From Roseomonas sp. (lineage in GTDB: Bacteria; Pseudomonadota; Alphaproteobacteria; Acetobacterales; Acetobacteraceae): a DNA stretch of 64,000 bases. The stretch is from assembly GCA_020249145.1 (NCBI GenBank), contig JADCGF010000007.1:62001-126000 (forward strand), read 5' to 3'. Positions within the stretch are counted from its first letter, which is position 1, and the number at the start of each line of letters is the position of its first letter. Made by a program: the position numbers and the translations under genes. The notes beneath the pieces are model-generated. The model was not told the DNA's origin and made no database searches. It was given only the letters and a program-made list of their open reading frames with translations. Positions 24,975-33,630 of this stretch are shown here, piece by piece.

Positions 24975-26312
24975 TTGGGTAAACCCCGCATCTACATTGA
25001 TGGCTTCAATTTGTCATTGGAACACGGAACCGGGGTTGCGACCTATGCGCGCAATCTGTCCTTCGCTTTGCGCGACCTTGGTGCCGAGGTTGGCGTGCTC
25101 TATGGGACCTCAGCTTCCACAATCAGTCGCGATCCGCTGATGCGCGAAATCGCCTTTTTTGACATGCCGGAAATCAATCCTCCCGGGGTTTTGCGGCATA
25201 TGAAGAATTTGCAACGCGCAATGATGTTGCCGCTTGGCGAAATAGCCCTGCAGGTTCCCATGACCGGCGGCGTCATCAGGAACACCCTCCGGGATCGCCT
25301 GCCTTACTTCGACCACATATGGAATGTGCAAGATCTGTTTGTCAAAGAGTCCCTTTATGGAAGCTTTTTTCGGGGACGCATGGCGGTGCATTTCCGTGAA
25401 CCACCAGACGTCATGCACTGGACCTATCCTCTCGCGTTACGCGTGCCTAAAGTGAAGAATATTTATACCCTCCACGATCTTGTTCCGTTGCGTCTTCCTT
25501 ACACGACGCTTGACAATAAGCGTCGCTACTATCGCATGGTCAAACACCTGACCAGAAATGCGGATCACATCGTGACCGTGAGTGAGGCTTCGAAGAAAGA
25601 CATCATGAGCCTTTTCGGTGTTCCGGAAGAGAGAATCACCAATACCTATCAAGCCGTGCATATCCCTGCCATCTATCGCAATAAGGCGATCGAGGATGTG
25701 AAGAGTGATTTGAGAGGTTCGTACGGGCTTACCTACAAGGAATACTACCTTTTCTTCGGCGCTATTGAACCAAAGAAGAATGTAGGGCGCTTGATTGAGG
25801 CCTACCTTGCTTCCGGAGTCTCCGATCCCCTGGTCATTATTGGGAAAAAGGCATGGAAATCGGTGAAAGATCTACAGCTGATCTCAACTGCTGAAGATAC
25901 GCCTTACGCGCAGGCGAGGTTTGACGGCGCTGAAAGACGGTCCTGTGTTCTTCATTTTGATTACGCCAGTTTTTCATTACTGGTAAGTCTGATCCGCGGT
26001 GCAAAGGCAGTCCTGTTTCCGTCTCTTTATGAGGGGTTCGGCCTGCCGGCTCTGGAGGCCATGTCTCTGGGCACCCCGGTTCTCACTTCGAATACGGCTT
26101 CAATGCCTGAAGTGGTTGGGGACGCCGCTTTACAAATTGACCCCTATGATACACGTGCTTTGGTTGAAGGCATCCGTGTGCTTGATGCCGATGCCGATCT
26201 GCGTGGGCGCCTCGCCAGAGCGGGCACGCTACGCGCACAGGAATTTTCGCCGGAGCTTTACCAGGCGCGTCTTTCAAAATTATACGGCAATCTTACGAAA
26301 ATGCCGGCATGA
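24975..26312 (+). CDS. GT4-type glycosyltransferase
   Basis: 445 residues from TTG 24975 (GGGAG 7 bases upstream). An in-frame TAG at 24942-24944 and the lack of ATG or GTG after it leave TTG as the only good start. It begins [20 protein letters not shown] and has [52 protein letters not shown] and the C-terminal nucleotide-sugar block [20 protein letters not shown], then [20 protein letters not shown], typical of GT4 mannosyl/rhamnosyl transferases. Base composition is more AT-rich than neighbours. The 162 bases upstream show no other gene. Acceptor and donor unknown. Confidence 0.85.
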   Translation: MGKPRIYIDGFNLSLEHGTGVATYARNLSFALRDLGAEVGVLYGTSASTISRDPLMREIAFFDMPEINPPGVLRHMKNLQRAMMLPLGEIALQVPMTGGVIRNTLRDRLPYFDHIWNVQDLFVKESLYGSFFRGRMAVHFREPPDVMHWTYPLALRVPKVKNIYTLHDLVPLRLPYTTLDNKRRYYRMVKHLTRNADHIVTVSEASKKDIMSLFGVPEERITNTYQAVHIPAIYRNKAIEDVKSDLRGSYGLTYKEYYLFFGAIEPKKNVGRLIEAYLASGVSDPLVIIGKKAWKSVKDLQLISTAEDTPYAQARFDGAERRSCVLHFDYASFSLLVSLIRGAKAVLFPSLYEGFGLPALEAMSLGTPVLTSNTASMPEVVGDAALQIDPYDTRALVEGIRVLDADADLRGRLARAGTLRAQEFSPELYQARLSKLYGNLTKMPA

Positions 26313-26333
26313 CAGTGTCAGCGAATCGGTCTT

Positions 26334-26723
26334 GTGGTGCCTGATATGGCGGAAGCGAATTTCGGAAGACCAAGTGAGCGTGGCGCCAGACATCTTTGTG
26401 AAGCACGTTTCGCCGAAGCAGCAACCCACCCTTTCGAACATCCCGCTAACGGCAAGAATGATTGGCCGGTATTGGTCGAATACGGGTATGTATTGAAGGA
26501 AAGTGGGGGATTTGGCGGCAGCCTCAGAGCTCTTGAAACATGCTCAAATTCGTCTCTGAAAGCAGCAGTCCTGATCTTCAACTCGGCAAGACGCCAAGGT
26601 ATATCATCCCCATCGGAAAAGCACTTGAGCCTTTTTACTTATGGTCTTATTCGCCTTCAGGATAAGGATTTCAAATGCACAAATTCTGCCATAGTAGATA
26701 CTTTGGCGTCGATAAGGGGCTGA
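26334..26723 (+). pseudogene. Doubtful 129-codon ORF, possibly a decayed TPR fragment
   Basis: The 418 bases between the two glycosyltransferase genes hold only this ORF (GTG 26334 or ATG 26346). Residues such as NDWPVLVEYGYVLKESGGFG and GSLRALETCSNSSLKAAVLI recall the tetratricopeptide repeats that often precede glycosyltransferase domains in this group, but the repeat pattern is broken and no second repeat is clean. No good ribosome site is seen. It may be the remnant of a longer glycosyltransferase or spacer DNA; expression is doubtful. Confidence 0.3.
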
Positions 26724-26730
26724 AGGTGTC

Positions 26731-28593
26731 ATGACAACACCACCGCGCACGACACGGCTGATGTTCGATGTTACCGACCTCATTCAGTACATGCGCGATT
26801 CAAGGATCCCCACTGGAATCCAGCGCGTACAGCTCCAGATCATCTATTTTGCCCTGACAGAATATGATGCTCAGGTGAATCCAATTATAGTGCATTTCGA
26901 CCGGGCTGGAAGCAAGTGGATTCCCGTGGAGACAGAAATTTTTCTGGCGCTTCACAATGCGGCCGAGTCTGGTGACGCAATGCTTGAAGAAGATTTTCAG
27001 GAATTATTTAAGCGAGTTGATAATCCGGCTTTGCCGCAGGACTTCCTTGACCAGGAACTGCGAGCGAATGACTTCATTCTCGTCAATCTGGGATCATCCT
27101 GGTGGATCGAGAACTATTTCCTCAAAATACGTGAATTACGCACAAAGTATGGCATTCGCTATGTTCCCATGATCCACGACGTGATTCCATTGATGACGCC
27201 TCAGTATTGTTCGCAACCACTTGTTGAAGAGTTCTGCCAATGGTTTTCCACACTACCTTTTGAAGTTGATGGCGCCATCACCAATTCCCAATGGTCCGCC
27301 ATGGATATTCGTCATCGTATTGCGGAGTTCTTGCCCGAAGCGATTTTTCCGCTTCATCCCATCCCCCTGAATGGCGATATGCGACGGGACTTTTCAGCAC
27401 GTGCCGTCGCCACAAAAGATACTATTGGGAATCTAGTTGCACCCGATTGCCCTTTTGTCTTGTGCGTGGCAACCCTCGAAATTCGAAAAAATCATCTGCT
27501 GCTCTTCCAGGCCTGGGAGAAGCTCTTGGAAAATCATAATGCCAATGATGTTCCTGTGCTTGTCTGCCTGGGCAAGGCAGGATGGCTTTTTGACGAGGCT
27601 ACCGAATTTCTGCGTGCGCGGCCGGCTCTCAGCGCGAAAATCCTGCTGATTTCGAGTGTTTCAGATCAGTCCCTGGCCGCGCTGTACCAACACTGCCTCT
27701 TCACCGTATTCAATACATTTTATGAAGGCTGGGGTCTGCCTGTCACGGAAAGCCTGTCCTTTGGCGCATTGCCGCTCATTCCCTGCCACACTTCCCTGAC
27801 GGAAGCGGGCGGTCGTGCGGCTGTCTATTTCCGCAGCGATGATTTGGATGACCTTTACGAAAAACTAACAACACTGATTTTTAATGCTGGCGAAAGGCAG
27901 CGCTTGATCAATCATGCGCGCGCCAATACAAACCTGCGAACTTGGAAGGACATATCGTACGAATTTATTGATACCATTCTCAGTATAACCCCCTCGGCCG
28001 GAGTAAGGCAGGAAGAGTTACTGCGTGTGCCGATAGGACGAATTGTGCATATCGGAAAATCTAATGCACTATCCCCCAACATCGATCTTGCTCTCGCCAA
28101 TCTTCTGCGTGATGGGCTGAACTGGCATGGCCTTGAGTATTGGGCAAATTGGACCAAACCTGGAATTGTCACCATTCGCCTGCCGCTGCCCGATGAAGTG
28201 ATTGGGCAGGAATTATCATTTTTCTTGCGCCTTAGAGGGCCTTTGATTGATACGCCCATTACTGTGTCACTGTGGCTGGACGATCAACCGCTTGCCACTC
28301 CATTCGAAAAAGTAATGTCAATCCTTGAATGGTATAGCGTAATCTTTCGCCTGAGGGCTGAATCGCGTCACCTGTCCGTCCGAATAGATACTGGAGAGGG
28401 ATCGCCGCTCCTCTGGCCTGATCCGCGCCGCGCCGGCATCGCTGTGGTGGATCTGATGCTATGCCTCACACATGACACTGCCGCACAAGATCATTTCATG
28501 CATTCTTTCCCCGAATTGCGACAACCCGTTGTGAATGCAGCACATCTCTCGATACATCAGGCACAAAGCGACTCACCATCTGCGCCATGCTGA
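26731..28593 (+). CDS. GT4-type glycosyltransferase with an extra C-terminal domain
   Basis: 620 residues. The N-terminal 420 are a GT-B glycosyltransferase: LMFDVTDLIQYMRDSRIPTG, IQRVQLQIIYFAL, VPMIHDVIPLMTPQYC, NSQWSAMDIRHRIAEF, FVLCVATLEIRKNHLLLFQA and the sugar-nucleotide block FNTFYEGWGLPVTESLSFGA. After residue 430 a further 180 residues (GRIVHIGKSNALSPNIDLAL, then LEYWANWTKPGIVTIRLPLP) look like a beta-rich domain that I do not recognise. AT-richer codon use than neighbours matches the gene at 24975. Likely adds sugar to a surface glycan; specificity unknown. Confidence 0.82.
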   Translation: MTTPPRTTRLMFDVTDLIQYMRDSRIPTGIQRVQLQIIYFALTEYDAQVNPIIVHFDRAGSKWIPVETEIFLALHNAAESGDAMLEEDFQELFKRVDNPALPQDFLDQELRANDFILVNLGSSWWIENYFLKIRELRTKYGIRYVPMIHDVIPLMTPQYCSQPLVEEFCQWFSTLPFEVDGAITNSQWSAMDIRHRIAEFLPEAIFPLHPIPLNGDMRRDFSARAVATKDTIGNLVAPDCPFVLCVATLEIRKNHLLLFQAWEKLLENHNANDVPVLVCLGKAGWLFDEATEFLRARPALSAKILLISSVSDQSLAALYQHCLFTVFNTFYEGWGLPVTESLSFGALPLIPCHTSLTEAGGRAAVYFRSDDLDDLYEKLTTLIFNAGERQRLINHARANTNLRTWKDISYEFIDTILSITPSAGVRQEELLRVPIGRIVHIGKSNALSPNIDLALANLLRDGLNWHGLEYWANWTKPGIVTIRLPLPDEVIGQELSFFLRLRGPLIDTPITVSLWLDDQPLATPFEKVMSILEWYSVIFRLRAESRHLSVRIDTGEGSPLLWPDPRRAGIAVVDLMLCLTHDTAAQDHFMHSFPELRQPVVNAAHLSIHQAQSDSPSAPC

Positions 28594-28614
28594 ACACCTG
28601 AAGGAAGCCGCATC

Positions 28615-29523
28615 ATGCTGAGCGAACCCGGCCATTACGACTATATGCCCTGGCGCAGGCGCCCCAGGATCACCTGGCCCAATGGTGCACGCATTGCTTT
28701 TTGGATGGCACCCAATATTGAGCATTATGAACTTGACCCGCCACCTAACGCACGGCGCATGCCATGGACCAGGCCGCAGCCCGATGTGCTCGGCTATTCC
28801 TGGCGCGACTATGGCAATCGCGTCGGCTTTTGGCGCATGGCCGATGTCATGGCGCGGCACGGCGTGCGGGGTAGTGTTTCGCTCAATGTCGCAGTCTGTG
28901 ATCATTATCCGGAAATCATCGAACGCTGCTGCGAACTCGGCTGGGAATTATTCAGCCACGGCACCTACAACACCCGATATTTCTACGGCATGAATGAGGA
29001 TCAGCAGCGCGCCGTCATTCGCGAAAACCGCGAAACCATCAAGCGCGCAAGCGGCCAGGAATTGGATGGCTGGCTGACGCCGGCGATATCAAATGATGAA
29101 ACTACTCAACATTTATTGGCGGAAGAAGGAATCAAGTACACGCTCGATATGCTGCATGATGATCAGCCGACGCCGATCAAGGTGCGTAGTGGCCATTTGA
29201 TCAGCATTCCCTATTCGCTTGAAATCAATGACGTTCCGCTGCTGGTCATGCGCAATACGCCGCCCGAACGCTTCGCCGCAATCTGCAAGGCACAATTCGA
29301 TCAGTTATACCAGGAAGGTGCCGAAAGCGGCACGGTGATGTGCATGCCCTTGCACCCATTCCTGATCGGCCAGCCGCATCGCATCAGCGCTTTGGATGAT
29401 GTGCTCCGCCACGTGGTGGCCCATGACAAGGTCTGGCTTGCAACGGGACGGGAAATCGCTGCGTGGTACACGGAACATCATCTGGCGGAAGCGCAATCCT
29501 GGATCGCGGCGGGGACACCATGA
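28615..29523 (+). CDS. NodB-fold polysaccharide deacetylase/PuuE-like hydrolase
   Basis: 302 residues, with AAGGAAG before ATG 28615. Deacetylase (CE4, PuuE-like) barrel: RITWPNGARIAFWMAPNIEH, YSWRDYGNRVGFWRMADVMA, ARHGVRGSVSLNVAVCDHYP, then GWELFSHGTYNTRYF holding the metal His, GWLTPAISNDETTQHLLAEE and MCMPLHPFLIGQPHRI. PuuE-type members hydrolyse allantoin or related amides, others deacetylate sugars. No signal peptide, so probably cytoplasmic. It overlaps the next gene by ATGA, and the two proteins are homologous. Confidence 0.82.
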   Translation: MLSEPGHYDYMPWRRRPRITWPNGARIAFWMAPNIEHYELDPPPNARRMPWTRPQPDVLGYSWRDYGNRVGFWRMADVMARHGVRGSVSLNVAVCDHYPEIIERCCELGWELFSHGTYNTRYFYGMNEDQQRAVIRENRETIKRASGQELDGWLTPAISNDETTQHLLAEEGIKYTLDMLHDDQPTPIKVRSGHLISIPYSLEINDVPLLVMRNTPPERFAAICKAQFDQLYQEGAESGTVMCMPLHPFLIGQPHRISALDDVLRHVVAHDKVWLATGREIAAWYTEHHLAEAQSWIAAGTP

Positions 29524-30455
29524 AGGGCTTGCCTGAAGATTATCTGCACTACCCCGCACGTCGGCGCGGCATGGATCATGAGATCTACCCCTTCCGGGCG
29601 CTGCCACAGACGAAGCCGATCACCTGGCCGAATGGTGCGCGCATCGCGCTTTGCATCACTGTCCATATGGGCCATTTCCCGATGGATATGCCGCTCAAGC
29701 CCTTCATCGCGCCGGGGGGCATGGAACGGCCCTATCCTTCCTATTGGGATTATACGCTGCGCGATTACGGCAATAGGATTGGTGTCTATCGCTTGATGAA
29801 GTCGCTCGGCGCGCGCGGCCTGCCTGCAACAGCCTTGCTCAGTGCCGCGCTTGCCCACCGCTATCCTGTGCTGATGGATGATCTTGCAGCAGCACAATGG
29901 GAAATCGCCTGTGCCGGCTTTGATATGGGCCGGCTGCATCACAGCGGCATACCGCTGGATGAAGAACGCGCCACGGTGCAGCAAGCCGCAGCCCTGCTTC
30001 GCGCGCGCTTCGGCGCTTCGGTGCGCGGTTGGCATTCGCCGGCGCATTCCGAATCAAGCCATACGCTGCGCTTGGTTGCCGAAGCCGGCTTCAACTTCAC
30101 GACCGGCTGGGCGAATGACGACATGCCCTATGTCATGAACACCGATGCCGGTCAGCTGATCTGCATGCCGCTATCGCAGGATTTGTCGGATCAACGCATG
30201 CTGCATCAGCAGCATTTGCCGACCGAGGATTTCACCAATGCCATCCTGACGGCGCACGCAACCTTGGATCGGGAAGCAGAGGCTACCAACGGCGGGCGCA
30301 TTCTGGTGGTGCCCATCACGCCATGGCTGATGGGCGTGCCGCATCGTATCCGCGCCTTCCATGCGATGCTGGATGGCATTATGGCGCGCGGCAATATCTG
30401 GCCCGCCACCATGGGCCAGATCGCGGAGCACTGGCGCACGCAAAACCAAGTCTAA
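29520..30455 (+). CDS. NodB-fold deacetylase-like protein, diverged paralog of the preceding gene
   Basis: 311 residues from ATG 29520, overlapping the previous stop by 4 bases; the longer start at 29463 is inside that gene. Same fold and order: PITWPNGARIALCITVHMGH, WDYTLRDYGNRIGVYRLMKS, GLPATALLSAALAHRYPVLM, RGWHSPAHSESSHTLRLVAE and VPITPWLMGVPHRIRAFHAM. Where the first protein has the metal-binding SHG, this one reads EIACAGFDMGRLHHSG, so it may be an inactive or altered partner. Heterodimer formation is inferred from coupling. Its stop shares CTAA with the convergent reductase. Confidence 0.8.
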   Translation: MKGLPEDYLHYPARRRGMDHEIYPFRALPQTKPITWPNGARIALCITVHMGHFPMDMPLKPFIAPGGMERPYPSYWDYTLRDYGNRIGVYRLMKSLGARGLPATALLSAALAHRYPVLMDDLAAAQWEIACAGFDMGRLHHSGIPLDEERATVQQAAALLRARFGASVRGWHSPAHSESSHTLRLVAEAGFNFTTGWANDDMPYVMNTDAGQLICMPLSQDLSDQRMLHQQHLPTEDFTNAILTAHATLDREAEATNGGRILVVPITPWLMGVPHRIRAFHAMLDGIMARGNIWPATMGQIAEHWRTQNQV

Positions 30456-31378
30456 CCCTTGGGCGCGCCCATGGCGTAAGGCTTCAGCGCCGCATTGATC
30501 ATGGCATGGGTTGGTGTTGGCACACCAAGCGCACGGCCAAGGGCCACAACCTTGCCCGACAGCCAGGGCAATTCAATCCGATTGCCCCGGATCAAATCCA
30601 CCGCCATGGAAGCGCGCATCCCTGCCGGCGCGCCCGCAGTGAATTTCATACTCCGGTCAAGCACATCATCCGGCAACCAAATACCCTTGACGCGGGCGAG
30701 GGCGATCACCTCCTCAAATCCCGCACGGAAATAGGGCGCGATATCGGGATCATCGCGCAATTCACCAAGCGGGCGGCGGGTCAGCGCAGTCATGCCGGAA
30801 TTCGTCGCCAAGATAATGAATTTCAGCCAAAGCTCAGTCAGAATGCGCTCGCTCAGCGTCGCGTCAAATCCAGCGCGCTGGCACCATTCCAGAAATGTCT
30901 TGCCGCGCGGCGAAATGCTGCCATCCAACTCACCAAACGCAAGCCGCATGAAGGTCCCGGTCTGGCGAATGACACCTGGCGCATCAATGGTGGCGCTGAT
31001 TTGTGCAACACCGCCCATCACCGCTTTTGCGCCCAGAATGGGGATCAGCCTTTCGCTGGCATCAATGCCATTCTGCAAAGGCAGCACGGCCGTATCTGGA
31101 CCGACCATGGGGCGGATCGCCTGGCCGGCGCTTTCTACATCCCAAAGCTTCACGCAGAACATCACTAAATCCACCGTCCCGATGATGGCGGGATCATCAG
31201 CTGCTTTGGTGGGCATAAGATGCGTTTCGCCCCGCCCGCCCGTGATGCGCAAACCGTCACGCTGCATCGCTGCCAGATGCGCCCCACGGGCGATGAAGGT
31301 CACATCCGCGCCCGCCTTGGCCAAGGCTGCGCCAAAACCACCGCCAACCCCACCTGTTCCCATGACTGCAATGCGCAT
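30452..31378 (-). CDS. 2-dehydropantoate 2-reductase-family protein
   Basis: 308 residues. N-terminal NADP Rossmann fold MRIAVMGTGGVGGGFGAALA, then KLWDVESAGQAIRPMVGPDT, VLPLQNGIDASERLIPILGA (the LQNG motif of ketopantoate reductases) and a helical C-terminal domain with KFIILATNSGMTALTRRPLG and MRASMAVDLIRGNRIELPWL, the substrate-binding segment with SM-D and N-x-E. It reduces 2-oxo to 2-hydroxy acids; only one of several paralogs usually serves pantothenate synthesis, and context here is catabolic, so panE is not assigned. Convergent with the deacetylase-like gene by 4 bases. Confidence 0.85.
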   Translation of the reverse strand: MRIAVMGTGGVGGGFGAALAKAGADVTFIARGAHLAAMQRDGLRITGGRGETHLMPTKAADDPAIIGTVDLVMFCVKLWDVESAGQAIRPMVGPDTAVLPLQNGIDASERLIPILGAKAVMGGVAQISATIDAPGVIRQTGTFMRLAFGELDGSISPRGKTFLEWCQRAGFDATLSERILTELWLKFIILATNSGMTALTRRPLGELRDDPDIAPYFRAGFEEVIALARVKGIWLPDDVLDRSMKFTAGAPAGMRASMAVDLIRGNRIELPWLSGKVVALGRALGVPTPTHAMINAALKPYAMGAPKG

Positions 31379-31518
31379 CGCCCATCTCCTGCTTTCACGT
31401 ATATGCTATCCCCATGCCTTCCGCCTGTCATGCTGGCTGGCCGATACGCTTTAAGTCTCGAATCCCGCGCGGCTTCCTGCCATAATGAGTCAACATCATC
31501 CGCCACGGTAGAAGCAGC

Positions 31519-32889
31519 ATGGCCTTCGCACAGACCATCGGCACAACGCGTTATGCCTTTCCTGATCTAAAGACATTGCTGGCACGGGCCACACCCTTCC
31601 GGTCTGGTGATGCGCTGGCCGGCGTGGCCGCCGAAACTGCTGAGGAACGCATCGCCGCGCAGCGCGCCTTGGCTGATGTGCCGCTCGCGCATTTCCTTTC
31701 GGAAAGCGTGGTCCCTTATGAGGCGGATGAGGTCACGCGGCTGATCCAGGACAGCCATGACAAGGCAGCCTTCACCCCCATTCGCAGTCTGACGATCGGT
31801 GGCTTTCGCGATTGGCTGCTTGCCGATGCCACCGATAGCGCAACCCTTGCGGCGCTGGCGCCGGGGCTGACGCCGGAAATGGTTGCGGCAACGTCCAAGA
31901 TCATGCGCGCGGCAGACCTGATTACGGTCGCGGCAAAATGCGTCAATGTCACGCGTTTTCGCAATTCCATTGGCTTGCCTGGACGGCTTTCGATCCGCCT
32001 GCAACCGAATCACCCAACCGATGATCCACGTGGCATCGCCGCCGCCACCTTGGATGGGCTTCTGCTCGGCGCCGGTGACGCGGTGATTGGCGTCAATCCC
32101 GCAACCGATAATGTTGAAGCGGTACTGCGCATTCTGGATATGCTGGATAGGTTGCGCTTGGCGTATGACATCCCAACGCAAAGCTGCGTGCTGGCGCATG
32201 TCACCACCACCATGCGCGCCATGGATATCGGTGCGCCGGTTGATCTGGTGTTTCAATCCATCGGCGGTACGGAAGGCGTCAATCGTTCCTTTGGCGTTGA
32301 CCTAGCGCTATTGGCGGAAGCGCATGAACAGGCGCAATCGCTCAAGCGCGGCAGCCTTGGGCAGAATGTCATGTATTTCGAAACCGGCCAGGGCAGCGCG
32401 TTGAGTGCGGATGCGCATCACGGCGTGGATCAACAAACCCTGGAAGCGCGCGCCTATGCCGTGGCGCGACGCTATTCGCCGCTGCTGGTGAATTCCGTGG
32501 TAGGCTTCATCGGTCCGGAATATTTGTTTGATGGCAAGCAGATTCTCCGCGCCGGTCTTGAAGATCATTTCTGCGGCAAGCTGCTTGGCCTGCCGATGGG
32601 GGTTGATGTCTGCTACACCAACCACGCGGAAGCGGATCAGGATGACATGGATGCGCTGCTGACTTGCCTTGCTGCTGCGGGTGTGACTTACGTCATGGGT
32701 GTGCCGGGTGCGGATGATGTGATGCTCGCCTATCAATCCACCTCTTTCCATGACGGGCTTTATGCACGCGCCACGCTTGGCAAACGCCCGGCACCAGAAT
32801 TTGAGGCTTGGCTGAACCAAATGGGAATTGGCCGCACAACTGAGGCGATCCCAGCGCGCCTATCCCCCGCGCTGATTGGCCTTGGATGA
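31519..32889 (+). CDS. eutB: EutB, ethanolamine ammonia-lyase large subunit
   Basis: 456 residues, the normal length. The adenosylcobalamin-dependent TIM-barrel subunit that converts ethanolamine to acetaldehyde and ammonia. Recognised by SVVPYEADEVTRLIQDSHD, GLPGRLSIRLQPNHPTDDPR, DAVIGVNPATDNVEAVLRIL, FQSIGGTEGVNRSFGVDLAL, YFETGQGSALSADAHHGVDQ and GLPMGVDVCYTNHAEADQDD. It overlaps eutC by ATGA. The other eut genes (reactivase eutA, shell proteins, transporter, aldehyde dehydrogenase) are absent nearby. The 140 bases upstream are too short for a full cobalamin riboswitch. Confidence 0.96.
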   Translation: MAFAQTIGTTRYAFPDLKTLLARATPFRSGDALAGVAAETAEERIAAQRALADVPLAHFLSESVVPYEADEVTRLIQDSHDKAAFTPIRSLTIGGFRDWLLADATDSATLAALAPGLTPEMVAATSKIMRAADLITVAAKCVNVTRFRNSIGLPGRLSIRLQPNHPTDDPRGIAAATLDGLLLGAGDAVIGVNPATDNVEAVLRILDMLDRLRLAYDIPTQSCVLAHVTTTMRAMDIGAPVDLVFQSIGGTEGVNRSFGVDLALLAEAHEQAQSLKRGSLGQNVMYFETGQGSALSADAHHGVDQQTLEARAYAVARRYSPLLVNSVVGFIGPEYLFDGKQILRAGLEDHFCGKLLGLPMGVDVCYTNHAEADQDDMDALLTCLAAAGVTYVMGVPGADDVMLAYQSTSFHDGLYARATLGKRPAPEFEAWLNQMGIGRTTEAIPARLSPALIGLG

Positions 32890-33620
32890 GCACGCCCAGC
32901 AAATGGCACGATCTGCGCCGTTTCACCGATGCGCGTGTGGCGCTGGGGCGTGTCGGCAATGCGCTGCCCACCGCTGCGCATCTCGAATTTCAGGAAGCGC
33001 ATGCGCGGGCGCGCGATGCGGTTTGGTCTTGTCTGGAAGTGGCGCAATTGGAAGCGGCGCTTGCGCCACTCGGCCTGCCCTTGCAGCGCGTGACAAGCCA
33101 AGCGGAAGAACGCCGGCGCTATTTGTTGCGCCCCGATCTTGGCCGCAAACTGCGTGAGGGCACCACGCTACCCAAGGCGAAGGGCAGCATCGCCCTGGTA
33201 GTCGCGGATGGCCTTTGTGCGCGTGGTGTGCAGCAGCAGGCGCCCGCTTTGCTTGCTGCGCTGGTGCCGGCACTCGGCACGGCGGGCTTCGCGCCAAGCC
33301 GCATCATCATAGCGGAACAGGCGCGCGTTGCCTTGGGCGATGATATCGCGGAAGCGATGCAAGCCGCGGCGGTGGTTATGCTGATTGGCGAAAGGCCCGG
33401 GCTTTCCGCGACCGACAGCATGGGGCTTTACCTTACCTGGAATGCGCGGCGCGGCAGCAATGACGCCATGCGCAACTGCATCAGCAATATCCGCCCCGGT
33501 GGGCTTGGCGCTGATGCCGCAGCCGCAAAGGCGCTTTGGCTATTGGTGGAAGCGCGTAAGCTTGGCGCAACAGGTGTGGCACTCAAGGATGAAATGCCAA
33601 GCCATTATCGGTTGACATAA
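32886..33620 (+). CDS. eutC: EutC, ethanolamine ammonia-lyase small subunit
   Basis: 244 residues from ATG 32886, four-base overlap with eutB. Family blocks: DARVALGRVGNALPTAAHLE, FQEAHARARDAVW, SQAEERRRYLLRPDLGRKL, IALVVADGLCARGVQQQAPA, LIGERPGLSATDSMGLYLTW and NCISNIRPGGLGADAAAAKA. EutC forms the (EutBC) hexamer and contributes to cobalamin binding through the loop ISNIRPGG. Compared with E. coli EutC it lacks most of the N-terminal extension. The gene ends 10 bases from the convergent amidohydrolase. Confidence 0.95.
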   Translation: MSTPSKWHDLRRFTDARVALGRVGNALPTAAHLEFQEAHARARDAVWSCLEVAQLEAALAPLGLPLQRVTSQAEERRRYLLRPDLGRKLREGTTLPKAKGSIALVVADGLCARGVQQQAPALLAALVPALGTAGFAPSRIIIAEQARVALGDDIAEAMQAAAVVMLIGERPGLSATDSMGLYLTWNARRGSNDAMRNCISNIRPGGLGADAAAAKALWLLVEARKLGATGVALKDEMPSHYRLT

Positions 33621-33630
33621 CGCTGCGCTG

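Noticed and set aside
31379..31518. Cobalamin riboswitch upstream of eutB
   Set aside because: The gap is only 140 bases and lacks the B12-box and multi-stem layout; a lone GCCACGG near 31501 is insufficient.
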